Virus record (IMG/VR): IMGVR_UViG_3300025280_000043
Location: 1 to 51,812 of that record
DNA length: 51,812 nucleotides
Reading direction: 5' to 3' (one strand)
Source of the DNA: a virus
The position numbers and the translations under genes are program-made. The notes below the pieces were generated by a model. The model did not search any database, had not been told where the DNA came from, and was given only the letters and a program-made list of their open reading frames with translations. Of the stretch, positions 1 through 10,000 are shown piece by piece. How positions within the stretch are numbered: position 1 is the stretch's first letter; each line of letters opens with the position of its first letter.

Positions 1-1804
1 GAACCATAGTTAACTCATCTTTATGTATCTCACAAATAATTTCATCATGCACTTGCAACAACACATTACTTCTAGTTCCTTTTAAATATTTGTATATTTC
101 TATTATCCGCTCATTTAAAATATCAGCAGATGTTCCCTGAACTAAATAATTAACTCCTTTATACCCAAAATTTTTAGGTATTTTATATACTCTGCCATAA
201 CGATTTTTAATCCATCCACGAACTATCACTGCTTGAACAACACTATCAAAGAAGTTTTTAGACCCTTTCAACCCCTCAAAATATTTTCGTTTATACTCTA
301 AAGCTTGTTTTGCCGATGTTCCTAGTTGAAGAGCCAATTTGTTACTTCCAATCCCATATATAGTTCCAAAAGTTATAGCCTTAGCCATTTGTCTATAAAA
401 CTTAAATTCGTTATCGTCTTCCTTAATGTTAAAGGCTAGTCTAGCAGCCTCTCCATGAAAATCTATATCTGATCTAGACAGTAATTGCTTAATCTCCTCG
501 TTCTGAAAATAGCTTAGAAAAACTCGTACTTCCATCTGAGCATAGTCAAAAGCAACTAAAGAATAATCTTTTCTAGGTATGAAAAGTCTTCTTATAGCTA
601 TTTGAGCCTCATCGGCTTCATCAAAGGACTCATCTCCAATAAAACTCCACGTATCTACAACATCATCATCTAAATCTAGGTTAGTTAATCCACCTTTAGA
701 AGCTATTAAGGCATTCACCCTTCCTCTAACTATCTGTCTTTCCGCATCATTTAAATCAACAGTTGTCAATTTAAAATGGTTTCTAGGAATGTTTTGCAGA
801 TTAGGTTCACGAGACGATAATCGTCCAGTTAATGTTCCCCAATTACAAAAAGATGTATGTTGAACAGCACTTTCCAAATAAGGTTCTAAGTATGTAGAAA
901 AGAGTTTTCCTAATGCTCTATATTGTCTAATAAGACCAGCTAATGGATTATTAATCTGGATTAAGGCTGCTTCATCCCAAGATTGCGCTCCTTTGGGAGT
1001 CTGTCTAGGCGAAAAAATCCCATTGTTATTCAAAACTTCACTTAATTGTTGAGTACTATTAATATTAAAATCACCTACTTCGGCAAATATCTGCTGCATA
1101 ATTTGTTCTTGTCTTATTTGAATTTTTTTTGCAATCTCGTTAGCATATTTTGTATCAATAGAAATACCTTCATGTTCCATAGCATATAGCACTTTGGTAA
1201 GCTCACACTCTAATTTAAATATGCTTTCCTGCTTAGTATGCCGTATCTGCTCTAATCTATCTCTATATAGAGTAGCTGTCCATTTCACATCTTGTTCACA
1301 ATACGGCCCTAGTACATCTACTGGGGCTTGAGAGAAATCTTTATGCCACTTATTTGTTTTTAGATATTTCTTTGTCTCTATATCATACTGTGCTGCTTCC
1401 GCACCATAGCTACGAATGATAGTTTTTGTTAAAGAAAGATCATTTTCTTCAGATGATTCTGTAAGTCTCACCATAACAATAACATCTACTAAATCTTGAT
1501 CTTCTATTATTAAACCTTCCCTAGCTAAGAAGTGTAAATCAAACTTAATATTATAACCAATTAAACTATCAACTGTATTAAGAAACTTTATAAAATCAAC
1601 CTTACAAGTTTGTGGAAGATTTCCTCCCTGTTGATGAAGAAACGGAAAATAATATGTGTCTCCTTCTAGCGTCCCTAATCCAATACCACATATTTGATTT
1701 TTAGTAAATGGATTTAAACCATTTGTTTCAACATCAACTACTAAACTATTGAAAAGTTTTAATTTATTTTTAATAGTATCATAATTTTCTACATTAACTA
1801 ACAT
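1..1804 (-). CDS. DNA polymerase, family A (C-terminus beyond window edge)
   Basis: Replicative DNA polymerase with proofreading domain. Read leftward from the ATG at 1804, residues 22-29 (VVDVETNG, D24 and E26) are exonuclease motif I. The polymerase part shows TGRLSSREPNLQNIP near residue 325, motif A as DYAQMEVR near residue 420, motif B as KAITFGTIYG (window 305-392) and motif C as VHDE near the left edge. There is no 5'-nuclease domain, as usual for phage enzymes. The start overlaps the dCMP deaminase stop by 11 bases, so the two are probably translationally coupled as the end of the replication operon. The last few tens of residues are outside the window. Family assignment is secure from the motifs. 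Confidence 0.95.
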   Translation of the reverse strand, partial: MLVNVENYDTIKNKLKLFNSLVVDVETNGLNPFTKNQICGIGLGTLEGDTYYFPFLHQQGGNLPQTCKVDFIKFLNTVDSLIGYNIKFDLHFLAREGLIIEDQDLVDVIVMVRLTESSEENDLSLTKTIIRSYGAEAAQYDIETKKYLKTNKWHKDFSQAPVDVLGPYCEQDVKWTATLYRDRLEQIRHTKQESIFKLECELTKVLYAMEHEGISIDTKYANEIAKKIQIRQEQIMQQIFAEVGDFNINSTQQLSEVLNNNGIFSPRQTPKGAQSWDEAALIQINNPLAGLIRQYRALGKLFSTYLEPYLESAVQHTSFCNWGTLTGRLSSREPNLQNIPRNHFKLTTVDLNDAERQIVRGRVNALIASKGGLTNLDLDDDVVDTWSFIGDESFDEADEAQIAIRRLFIPRKDYSLVAFDYAQMEVRVFLSYFQNEEIKQLLSRSDIDFHGEAARLAFNIKEDDNEFKFYRQMAKAITFGTIYGIGSNKLALQLGTSAKQALEYKRKYFEGLKGSKNFFDSVVQAVIVRGWIKNRYGRVYKIPKNFGYKGVNYLVQGTSADILNERIIEIYKYLKGTRSNVLLQVHDEIICEIHKDELTMV

Positions 1805-2261
1805 TATCCTCATTCCTTACGACTAACTCTATATTAGCTTTTTCAAATATCTCTCTAACTGTAGGGTGGGGATACCACTCCTGAGCTACTATTCTAACAA
1901 CATTGCTATTACAGATCATCTTAGCGCAAGAAAAACATGGAGTTGCTGGCAAATATGCCGTTAACTTATCTTCTGAAATTAGTTGTAAAAAGGCATTAAC
2001 TTCAGCATGTACTGCTAGACACTTATCTAGGTCAACCCCAGAAAGAGCGAAAGCTCCCTCACAGGGCTGATCTAAACAATGCGTAAATCCAGATGGAACT
2101 CCATTATAGCCTGTAGCTACAATATGTTTTTTAGAATCTACTAAAACACATCCCACTTTACGTCGCCTACAAGTACTCCGTTCACCTACGAGAGTAGCAA
2201 TCTGTGAAAAGTAATCATCTATTTCAAGTCTAAAATAATCTATCATTAGACTTCTCTTCAT
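1794..2261 (-). CDS. Deoxycytidylate (dCMP) deaminase
   Basis: Converts dCMP to dUMP, feeding dTTP synthesis for phage DNA replication. The zinc site is visible: HAEVNAF (His plus catalytic Glu) and PCFSCAK (PCxxC) about 25 residues later. The upstream CRRRKVGCVLV and GYNGVPSG segments are typical of the family, and about 155 residues is the normal length. The start is uncertain: the ATG at 2261 overlaps the preceding gene by 32 bases, while the second ATG at 2246 (MIDYF) also fits. It lies between the ssDNA-binding candidate and the polymerase in one operon. No thymidylate synthase gene is seen in the window, so that step is done by the host or by a gene elsewhere. Confidence 0.92.
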   Translation of the reverse strand: MKRSLMIDYFRLEIDDYFSQIATLVGERSTCRRRKVGCVLVDSKKHIVATGYNGVPSGFTHCLDQPCEGAFALSGVDLDKCLAVHAEVNAFLQLISEDKLTAYLPATPCFSCAKMICNSNVVRIVAQEWYPHPTVREIFEKANIELVVRNEDNVS

Positions 2262-2925
2262 TGTCTAAAGACACTGCTCCAATTCCATTAACAGATGGAG
2301 CATTTCCGTACCTTTCAAGAAAATATGCTCGTACAGGTGGAAGCTCATTAATTTCATTTGCTCGTTCATCTGGTATCATCGCATTTCTAGCAGTTGCTGC
2401 TAGAGTATAGGAAGTATCATACATACCTGTTCCAGTACGTTTAATTCTCATTACTCCTTTATTCAAACTACCCCAATCATTATAGATATCAACTAACTGG
2501 TTCCATATATAATCACTTCTACCAAAAGTTAATGCTATGATACGAAAATCTTCTACATTCTCTTTAAATACCTTACGCCCACCGGGACCGGCTATCTCTT
2601 CCCATGCGTCATTCCTTTTCTCTGGATGAACTATCTCGTGAACATACGCCCAAAAAGCAAACTTATGCGAAGGACGCATATTTGAAGGAACATCGCTATT
2701 ATCTATGGAATCATCAATAAGCCTATTAGTCCATCTAGATTCAGAATTCTTAAATGTGTACATGTAAATTTCATCAAGCTTATTATCATTCTCATCACCT
2801 GTTGCCACAGGAGATATAAAAGCCTGATCTCCATCCTTAAACCACACCTCTTTATTGGTTGGTCTATCTGACACTGGATTCCTACTTTGCTCTCTCTTCG
2901 TCGCTATTCTGTTTATACCACTCAT
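2230..2925 (-). CDS. Probable single-stranded DNA-binding protein (gp32-like)
   Basis: 231 residues. The central part (WFKDGDQAFISPVATG, then an acidic stretch and aromatic-rich strands) and the segment MRIKRTGTGMYDTSYTL near residue 170 match the layout of phage gp32-like OB-fold proteins annotated as ssDNA-binding, where a GxGxxDTxY motif closes the fold. This is recollection of the family pattern, not a search. A perfect Shine-Dalgarno (AAAGGAGG) precedes the ATG. Its place between primase and dCMP deaminase fits a replication role. It could also be an unrelated replication accessory protein. Confidence 0.5.
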   Translation of the reverse strand: MSGINRIATKREQSRNPVSDRPTNKEVWFKDGDQAFISPVATGDENDNKLDEIYMYTFKNSESRWTNRLIDDSIDNSDVPSNMRPSHKFAFWAYVHEIVHPEKRNDAWEEIAGPGGRKVFKENVEDFRIIALTFGRSDYIWNQLVDIYNDWGSLNKGVMRIKRTGTGMYDTSYTLAATARNAMIPDERANEINELPPVRAYFLERYGNAPSVNGIGAVSLDNEEKSNDRLF

Positions 2926-2941
2926 TTTTTTCCTCCTTTTC

Positions 2942-3802
2942 TTACCAAAAAGTTCTTTCTTTAATTATTTCATTTAATAATGTTTTGTCTCGAATGTCTT
3001 GTACATCTTTGTACCCATTTGGTAGTTGTATATAGCTTACCACAAATCGTTTAGCAATGCAACTCATGATTCTATCCGTTCCTATCTTCCCTGCATCATC
3101 ATTATCTAAACACAATACCAATTCATCTGTTGGTAACTTTAAAACCGCCTCTTGTTGACTAGTAGACATATTAGCTCCTAGAATTGCTACGGCATTATAG
3201 CCATGTTGAGCCAACCAAATAGCGTCTAATGTTCCTTCAGTTACACATACAAAGGAACAAGGCTCAATATTGAATTCTCCGAACAAGACCTTAGACTTTT
3301 TTAATCCTTTTGAATATAAATACTTGGGTTCTCTATCATATTGACGAGTAACCCACCCCACTAACCTAGATTCTCTGTCTTTAATAGGGATGATTAGGTT
3401 ATTATTACTATCCATACCACAATCCCACCGTTTTAAGGCTCTTTTAGTAAAACCTCTGTCAAAAACCCACTCTGGAACATACCCATTTGTAAAAGGGAAC
3501 TCAACTTCAGGTAGAGTCCCTGTTTCCAACGGTAATTCTTTATCAAACATGTTTATATCAAAGAAAAACTCACGTTCATTTAAATATTTACTTAAAGCAG
3601 AGTTATCAAACCCGAAAAACTTTTGTATAAATGACCTTAAACTCCCTTGTCCACACCCTCTAAAACAAATCCACATGCCTTTATCGACATTTATGGAACA
3701 TGAGGCATGAACATCGTCGTGAAAAGGACATTTTAAGATAAATTGAGGATTTTCTAATGGTATATCAAACCCTGCCTCAAGTAACAGTTGTGTCCAATCC
3801 AT
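2942..3802 (-). CDS. DNA primase (CHC2 zinc finger plus Toprim)
   Basis: Makes RNA primers for lagging-strand synthesis. Residues 25-50 form a CHC2-type zinc ribbon (C25, H28, C46, C50; CPFHDD and CFRGCG). Around residue 190 VTEGTLDA supplies the Toprim glutamate, and near residue 232 LCLDNDDAG supplies the DxD metal site. At 286 residues it is compact and lacks a helicase domain. The helicase is a separate gene upstream in the same operon (4015-5265), an arrangement common in phages. The start is preceded by AAAGGATAGG. Confidence 0.93.
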   Translation of the reverse strand: MDWTQLLLEAGFDIPLENPQFILKCPFHDDVHASCSINVDKGMWICFRGCGQGSLRSFIQKFFGFDNSALSKYLNEREFFFDINMFDKELPLETGTLPEVEFPFTNGYVPEWVFDRGFTKRALKRWDCGMDSNNNLIIPIKDRESRLVGWVTRQYDREPKYLYSKGLKKSKVLFGEFNIEPCSFVCVTEGTLDAIWLAQHGYNAVAILGANMSTSQQEAVLKLPTDELVLCLDNDDAGKIGTDRIMSCIAKRFVVSYIQLPNGYKDVQDIRDKTLLNEIIKERTFW

Positions 3803-3804
3803 TC

Positions 3805-3999
3805 TTACCTATCCTTTTTATTTTTACGAAGAAATAGAACAACTTCATTCTTATAACCGTATGCATCTATCGCAATGCCGCTCTTTATGTCTCCAATAGT
3901 AATTGGAACAGCCGTTTTAGTGGAACCTTTACTCTTAAGAGTTTTTACAACTGTCCTATTTGACTTATCTACATTGTTACTAAACAACCAATTAAACAT
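3805..3999 (-). CDS. Hypothetical small protein
   Basis: 64 residues, not recognised. It has an aromatic N-terminus (MFNWLFSN), a basic middle and a lysine/arginine-rich tail (LRKNKKDR). It is sandwiched between helicase and primase, with 2 bases to the primase start and a clear ribosome site (GAGGTGAGCG). The position suggests co-expression with the replisome, but nothing in the sequence shows a function. Confidence 0.7.
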   Translation of the reverse strand: MFNWLFSNNVDKSNRTVVKTLKSKGSTKTAVPITIGDIKSGIAIDAYGYKNEVVLFLRKNKKDR

Positions 4000-4014
4000 A
4001 CTCGCTCACCTCCT

Positions 4015-5265
4015 CTAAAATTTTTGATCTTCATAAGGGATTTCTTTAATATTTCCCTTATTTACATCCCATGTTAACATAGTAGCATCTAAATGTAACT
4101 GACCATCTCTATATTTCTGATATTGAACTAATCTTTTTTGATCGTCTCCTTCTACCATCGCCATTGCCATCGCTACATCAGATGCTCTAATCAAAGCATC
4201 GCCAAAGGCCACCTGATCAGGTCTAGGAGGAGCATACATATTAGCGGCAGCGTCTCTCGTAGCCTGGGTAGACACGAAAATAGGTGTATTTGTGGACAAA
4301 CATAGGTTCTTCATACCGTAGAATACTGCATGAGACTGTTCCCACATAGCTTTTTTCATATTAATTCCAGTACTTATAAGATAAATACCGTCTAAAACCA
4401 CAAAATCAGGTGAATGTTTTCTAATAAGACTAGCAATACTATCAATTGTTATGCTAGAAGCCCCCTCTATGTGGTCACAAACTAGTAATTGTTGTTCTTC
4501 CACAGCTTCAAGAAAGATTTTATACTCTTCTTCATCCATTTCATCCCCGTTTCTCAAGGCTCTGTGTGATAAATTGTAGCCCATCATATTAGCTAAGACT
4601 ACATCTGTTCTTAAACTAATAGATTCTACAGGCATTTCTGTAGAAATCAAAAGAGTTCTGAAGCCATTCAGTACTGCAGTGGCTGCTGCATGTACACATA
4701 ACCATGTTTTACCTACTGTAGGTCTTGCATATAGAGAAATAAGTTCTCCTGGCATCCATCCAACACCTGTAGAATTAAGGGATGCGAATGATGTAGGTAT
4801 TCCAAGTAAACCACCGCCAAGTTTACGTCTCTTTTTACGATCTTTCCATAAATCTAAGCGTTTATCAGCCTTTGTACTATATTCAACTACATCCTCATCA
4901 TAGACTAATTCAATATCTCCCAAGGCCGTCATTATTTTAGACAGTGCTTGTTTAGGTTCTGTACTAACTAGTTCCTTATTTGACTGAAACGCTCCAACTA
5001 TCTGCCTAAACAAGACCTGATTTTGAAATGCGTCTATAGCGTAATCTAAATTAAGACTTTGTGCGGATGGATCAAGTGTAGGATAGTTCTCACATAAGGT
5101 TTCTACAGATGGAAACTCTCCATACACATCAAAATAATCAACTACGAACTTATAAGCATCCCCATGTTTTTGAAAATCTGACCTAGAATACTTAAACTTT
5201 CCTAGACATGCTCGTGTATTTAAGTTAAAAACAATTCCTGATTCAATAAAATCGCTACTTTGCAT
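4015..5265 (-). CDS. Replicative DNA helicase, DnaB family
   Basis: Hexameric ring helicase that unwinds the fork and works with the neighbouring primase. Residues 1-115 resemble a DnaB N-terminal helical domain. The RecA-like motor follows, with the Walker A motif ARPTVGKT at residues 180-187, the DnaB-typical STEMPVESISLR stretch about 25 residues later, Walker B-like FVVLDGIYL near residue 285, and the downstream STQATRDAA and FGDALIRASD (motif H4/arginine-finger region). The length of 416 residues is normal for phage DnaB. It lies one base downstream of the preceding gene's stop. Confidence 0.93.
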   Translation of the reverse strand: MQSSDFIESGIVFNLNTRACLGKFKYSRSDFQKHGDAYKFVVDYFDVYGEFPSVETLCENYPTLDPSAQSLNLDYAIDAFQNQVLFRQIVGAFQSNKELVSTEPKQALSKIMTALGDIELVYDEDVVEYSTKADKRLDLWKDRKKRRKLGGGLLGIPTSFASLNSTGVGWMPGELISLYARPTVGKTWLCVHAAATAVLNGFRTLLISTEMPVESISLRTDVVLANMMGYNLSHRALRNGDEMDEEEYKIFLEAVEEQQLLVCDHIEGASSITIDSIASLIRKHSPDFVVLDGIYLISTGINMKKAMWEQSHAVFYGMKNLCLSTNTPIFVSTQATRDAAANMYAPPRPDQVAFGDALIRASDVAMAMAMVEGDDQKRLVQYQKYRDGQLHLDATMLTWDVNKGNIKEIPYEDQKF

Positions 5266-5529
5266 CTATACCTCCCTTTTCTCCGAATATAAAACTCTAC
5301 TATTTTCTGTAAATATATGTAACACTCCTGCTTCTACTACGCTTTGCTGTAAGACTTCCTGTGCTTCTTGAAAAGACGCATACACTCCCAAATTCGTTAG
5401 GGTTAACGTACCATCTTTTATATGTATAAGTGTATATCCCCCTTCGTTTTTTGTCAAATTCGAGTTAGGTTGTTTTAAAAGTTCTCCTTTTCTTCTTATA
5501 CGTCTACCCCTAAAAAATTTTTTGCTCAA
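5266..5529 (-). CDS. Hypothetical protein with TTG start
   Basis: 87 residues, not recognised. The N-terminus is strongly basic (KKFFRGRRIRRKGE), followed by a short beta-rich domain. The start codon is TTG at 5529, placed 5 bases after a strong AGGAGG inside the end of the sigma-like gene, with a 20-base overlap. The SD decides this unusual start. It lies directly before the helicase, so a loader or accessory role is possible but unsupported by any motif. Confidence 0.7.
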   Translation of the reverse strand: MSKKFFRGRRIRRKGELLKQPNSNLTKNEGGYTLIHIKDGTLTLTNLGVYASFQEAQEVLQQSVVEAGVLHIFTENSRVLYSEKREV

Positions 5530-6034
5530 ACAATCCTCCTAGTTTCTCTCTAAGAGTGGATCGCAATTTATATGCAGATGTTTGTAAATCTTCTGAAATC
5601 TCATCCATAGTTAATCCTTCAAGACGTAATACTATAAAAGAACGTTCTACAAAAGTTAGATCAAAACCATCTAATAAATCGTTAAACTCAAGTTCTTCAA
5701 AAATATTTACCGGGTCTTCTAATGCTTTAAGTATAGCCAATGGTATAATTTCTTCTTCAGTGAAGGGACTAGAAACAACTGTTTCTAAACTTAAACCTAT
5801 TGGTTGTCTCTGACCTCTAGAAATTAAGGTGCGTAATGTATTAACCATAGCTGTATGTAAATAAGTATGAAAAATAACACCTCTATCTTCATCAAATCCT
5901 TTAGCTGCTTTAATAATGGCTATACGGAGTTCTTGTGCAAGATCATCCCTACCCATTCCAATGACAAAAGTATTAGCTAAAAGTTTTTGAATTTTAGGCT
6001 CCCACTGTTTAATTAAATCATTATTAATTTCCAT
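5510..6034 (-). CDS. Sigma-70-like RNA polymerase sigma factor
   Basis: 174 residues. Residues about 20-65 (DLAQELRIAIIKAAKGFDEDRGVIFHTYLHTAMVN, in part) have the signature of sigma region 2, with the core-binding and -10-reading helices. Residues about 130-170 (FVERSFIVLRLEGLTMDEIS) look like the region 4 helix-turn-helix, with the GLTMDEI turn. There is no region 1 or 3, as in small phage or ECF-type factors. It sits inside the early replication operon, so it would appear before the virion genes. I infer it may redirect RNA polymerase to the AGTATAATA motifs upstream of virion genes. The family call is good; the promoter link is inference. Confidence 0.75.
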   Translation of the reverse strand: MEINNDLIKQWEPKIQKLLANTFVIGMGRDDLAQELRIAIIKAAKGFDEDRGVIFHTYLHTAMVNTLRTLISRGQRQPIGLSLETVVSSPFTEEEIIPLAILKALEDPVNIFEELEFNDLLDGFDLTFVERSFIVLRLEGLTMDEISEDLQTSAYKLRSTLREKLGGLFEQKIF

Positions 6035-6232
6035 CTACTCTCCTAAAAATTTTTTTACTTTTGGATGTCTACTAAGTGCGCCTAAAAGTAAACCTGATAT
6101 TAACACTCCTGAAATAATAAAAAATATATTGATCTCCGTATATCTGCCAAGAATTACTAAAGCTACATCTTCTGAAAAATGCGCTGTCGTAATTACAGCA
6201 GATATAGCAAAGAGTCGTTTCATGTACTTCAC
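6035..6232 (-). CDS. Small two-helix membrane protein
   Basis: 65 residues with an N-terminal hydrophobic segment (LFAISAVITTAHF) and a second one (FFIISGVLISGLLLGAL), ending in a basic tail. It is the first gene behind the promoter at 6270-6298 and one base upstream of the sigma-like gene. The SD is AAGAGGTG. Holin-like architecture is possible, but the early operon position argues against lysis. Function unknown. Confidence 0.65.
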   Translation of the reverse strand: MKYMKRLFAISAVITTAHFSEDVALVILGRYTEINIFFIISGVLISGLLLGALSRHPKVKKFLGE

Positions 6233-6269
6233 CTCTTTTTCATTATTTCCGAACTACGACGATGATCAA

Positions 6270-6298
6270 AGTGTAGCACATAAGAGACTTGGTGTAAA
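6270..6298 (-). promoter_or_regulatory. Sigma-70-type promoter of the replication operon
   Basis: On the minus strand: -35 TTTACA (6293-6298), 17-base spacer, -10 TACACT (6270-6275) preceded by TGTGC. The same TGTGC-TAnAnT pattern occurs in the promoters of the 35-51 kb region. It lies 38 bases upstream of the first gene of the operon that runs from 6232 to the polymerase. Confidence 0.7.
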
Positions 6299-6334
6299 AT
6301 TTGAAAAAATCGATGTTCATAGAGACCCCTCTAA

Positions 6335-6357
6335 GACCCTAACCCATGGTTTAGGTC
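6335..6357 (-). promoter_or_regulatory. Imperfect dyad between the virion operon and the replication operon
   Basis: A dyad centred on CCATGG (GACC.TAA.CC..GG.TTA.GGTC with three mismatches) lies about 40 bases upstream of the replication promoter -35 box and about 95 bases beyond the end of the virion operon. No T-run follows on either strand, so an operator is more likely than an intrinsic terminator. The rest of the 6233-6450 gap holds a second weak hairpin (GCTCTA...TAGAGC near 6380) and no gene. Confidence 0.35.
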
Positions 6358-6450
6358 ACGGAGACCCCCAAACGTTGCTCTATGGGCTTCCTAGAGCGTT
6401 CTAGCTTCAAAAAAGGGCTAAAATTTCCTATAAATACCTCTTTTTATCCC

Positions 6451-6828
6451 TTAAACATCACGTCGACCTCTATTATAACATAAACGAGAGCAATAAATAT
6501 TTTTATATCCGCGTTTATATCTCTGAGAGATTTCACTGCGCCTTAAATAAAATTCAACAGTACAATAAGAACATTTAACTTTAATTCGATTGTACAAAAA
6601 GCGGCAACGTGGAGAACAAGTAAGACTAAATCTCTTACCTTTCATGACATTACCACATATAACACAGTATAATATATCTAATTTATGGGGAACATTGGTT
6701 ACTAGATCATTTTTCTTTAATACATTAAAGACATATGCTCTAGAAACCCCTATTTTTCTTCCAATTTCCGCATTCGACATCAATGGATGTTGATTTCGTA
6801 AACGAACAACCTTCTTTTTTGCCCTCAT
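6451..6828 (-). CDS. Helix-turn-helix plus zinc-finger DNA-binding protein
   Basis: 125 residues. Residues about 18-40 (SNAEIGRKIGVSRAYVFNVL) form a helix-turn-helix of the resolvase/homing-endonuclease accessory type. Two cysteine clusters follow: CVICGNVMKGKRFSLTC..C, then CSYC...YCSRLC. This HTH plus double zinc-finger layout resembles the DNA-binding part of phage homing endonucleases or transcription regulators, but no HNH or GIY-YIG catalytic motif is present. It is the last gene of the virion operon and has a poor SD. It may be a regulator or a remnant of a mobile endonuclease. Confidence 0.65.
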   Translation of the reverse strand: MRAKKKVVRLRNQHPLMSNAEIGRKIGVSRAYVFNVLKKNDLVTNVPHKLDILYCVICGNVMKGKRFSLTCSPRCRFLYNRIKVKCSYCTVEFYLRRSEISQRYKRGYKNIYCSRLCYNRGRRDV

Positions 6829-6841
6829 AGCTATTCAATTA

Positions 6842-7033
6842 TTATTCCCACGCATCCGTACTAGCAGCCGCTTTTTCATGTCCTTGTACCCAACTAGATA
6901 CAAGTTCTTTCAATTTTTCCTGTAGATAAGCAGCATCCACATCTCCAGACCCATGTGGGCCTTTAATAGATGCTGAAGCAGCTACAATCCTAGTCCATTG
7001 TGCGTCTGTAAAACTTATTGTTACATCTGGCAT
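6842..7033 (-). CDS. Small protein next to tail fibre
   Basis: 63 residues. It starts MPDVTISFTDAQWTRIV and continues with a helix (AAYLQEKLKELVSSWVQGHEKAA). Similar short proteins often follow phage tail-tip genes. The role is unknown; it may be a minor tail subunit or assembly factor. It overlaps the fibre stop by one base and has a strong SD (AGAGGAGG). No enzyme motif. Confidence 0.65.
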   Translation of the reverse strand: MPDVTISFTDAQWTRIVAASASIKGPHGSGDVDAAYLQEKLKELVSSWVQGHEKAAASTDAWE

Positions 7034-10000
7034 TATCTTTCCTCCTCTAATTTTTTAATTTTTTCTGATAACTCCTGTACAGCTTTTATTAAAATAGCTA
7101 TAAATTCTTCGTATCTTGCTCCATAGCTAGAATCTTCAGTTCCTGTAATTCCCCCAAACCCATCTCTAGACTCTATACCATGTTCTTTTAAAGTTTCAAT
7201 AACTTCTTGAGCGATTAACCCATAATACGTAGGTCGTTCTGGCTTCTTTTTCCATTTATATGAAACAGGGTTTAAAGCATTAATAAAATCTAATCCTAAG
7301 AGCGTAGGAGTAATATTTGTTTTTTCTCGTCTATCTGAAGTACTAACTGTCGTATTCGTTGCATAAATGTCGTCCCACCTACGAGTACCACTAACTCCTA
7401 AATCATATGTATCATCGTCAGCAGGATATAAACCAGAAGAGGCAATTCTTACCCTCTCTTCGGCTCCAGTAGAAAAACTAAGTACGTTTGAGGCACTGGT
7501 ATACATACCAGTATCTAGGTCTGTATAAAAAGTAAATGTGGGAAGGGCTTCGGTTCCAGCACCACCACTATGCCACCATGAATTGATTCCAACTAATGGA
7601 TTATGATATCCAATCCAAGCATTATTATTGGAACCGGCATAATCAACAATAGGTTCAAAAATTAATCTATTAGCCTCAGATTGCATTACCCAAAACGCTG
7701 ACCGATCCGTATCTGTTGCTGGAGATGAGGTTTGTTGGTCTGAAGTAAACGCTAATACACTAGACGAACCTCCCCCACCATCTGTTGCATATCTAAACAT
7801 ACCGTAACTGCCTGTGGGTTGATCAGAGTCAACGCTTAACACTAGGGGTGTTGCTGACTGTACCGGCAATATACCATTGAACAAGAGGTAAGTATCATTT
7901 GTAGTTTGAATCTCAAGCCTGTCTTGTGAAGAATCATAGTATATATAACCACGTTGTAGTACAGTGGTATCGCCGGTATCCTGTCCGTCAAATCGAATAC
8001 CCGACCCTACGGTATTAGTATCGTTATTGAGTATGATAAATCCAGAGTCAATCGTTACAGATTTATTATTACCGGTACTCCCAGTAGAATTAAGAAAACT
8101 TCCACTGGTAGCAGTAATAGCTCCAGTAAGAGTTACATCTGTGGCAGTTATTAATCCAGTGCCAGCGGCAATATTTAATTTCACAGTACCATCTGCTGCA
8201 TACCCCACAATACCTCCTGCACTACTGATTATAAGACCGTTTTGGTCTGTACCACTACCGTCATTAACTGTAGGACTAGTTTTAATCAGACCATCACTAC
8301 CTGTTAAAGTTATTGTATGTGAGTTTAATGAACCGGTTTTAATAGCCTCAGCAGTTATAGCATTAGCTGCAATAACATCAGCAGTAATATTCTGTCCTTT
8401 ACCGTGGAATGCTTGAATAGCTATTTCATCCAGTTCAGATACATCACCAGTACTACAAATAGCTAATAGTCCTCTAGAATCAGAGGTAGCATCACTATAA
8501 GTAGTAGTACGTTCTATTTCAGCAGCATCAACATCAGTAAAATCCGACGTTTCAGTATTACCTGAATTAACTAATTTATAATATATATAATAAACAGTAT
8601 TATCTACCGTACCTAAATCAAGTGAATTATTATATTCTAGAGCAATAGTCGTATTATCAGCAAAACTAATGGTTCCGCTTGTACTAGTCCCAGCAACACC
8701 AGCAGTCGCATGAATATATCTTTGTTTATTAGCTGCAGAACTATTACCCACAAAAAGATTCATATTGGTTGTATATGGTTGTAAACTCTTCTTAAATAAG
8801 GCTGCGGAAAAAGCATCCTCACCAGTTCCACTTTTACCACCAAACATTCCTGTGCCTGTACCATCAAAAATTAGGGTTGCCAAACCAGTAGAAGTTTTCG
8901 CTGCCCTACAATGGCCTAAGATTATATAATCCATATCAGGATAAAAAGTAGTTACTCCAGATGTAACACCAGCTTGCTCTGTAAATACTTCAAATGTAAA
9001 AGCTCCATTAGAATCTGGTGTTTGATCTGGATCAAAAACAATTTTATGGAGATATGGAAAAGTTGTATTAGAATCCTCTGTGGTAACCAGACCACCACTA
9101 TTACCGGCAACTATTTTATACCTCTTCATTCCTCCAATAATAAACTCCCCACCTGTCCATGCAATGGTAATTCTATCCGTAGGTGAGAAGGATGCTGTAT
9201 CAGTAGTAGAAGTGGGTCTAAACGTCCAGCCCAACCCTCCCATAGGCACATTCGTAATTCTAGGATATTTCTGTGCCTCTCCTTCAATAGCGGTTACTAT
9301 TGAATAGGTAGTACCAATCCCTATAGAATTAGTTCCAGCAGTATTAACTCCTGTACCTTTATACATAGTTAATTGCGCCCCAGCTTGTTCTGTATAGGTT
9401 ATTTCCTGAACAAACATATATCCTTCAAAATTAACTAATATGTTGTTAACCCGTATATAATGTCCTGCTCTAACAGGAATATAAACTCTAATATCTCCGT
9501 CATAACCTGACCAACTTCCAGTATTTAATCCCCGTGCTGTCGTAACAGTTGCCCCACTAATAGTTGTTATATAACCATAAGCTGTTACAACACCAGCAGA
9601 ATTTACCTTAGCTATTGTCATTCCTATTCGTGCCCCATATAAATATGCATTATCATCCAATACTACAACAGTACCAGAAGTGATAGAAGCAACGCCAGTG
9701 GCAAGATAGGTAAACGGAGGAGGTAGCGTACTTACTACGCATTCAGTCCGTGTCAATTTAACTCTAGATAAAGATGACGCTATTCGTTCTCGTGCAGCAT
9801 CCACATTTTTAATATCATTACCGGTAATTCTTAAAGGTCTATTTATTCCGTAGTTTACCTTGGGTCTACCAGTAGATGGAGTAAAGTCAAAATGTTGATT
9901 ACCATTCGTTAAAGTAATCTCACTACTCCCGGTAGCAATGCTCTCAAACTCTTTTTTCTGTGTATTAATCGAAACATCACTAACTGTATCTCTTTCAAAA

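Noticed and set aside
2230-2925. ThyX thymidylate synthase, suggested by the neighbouring dCMP deaminase
   Set aside because: No RHRxxS-type motif or FAD-binding pattern; the sequence fits an ssDNA-binding protein better.
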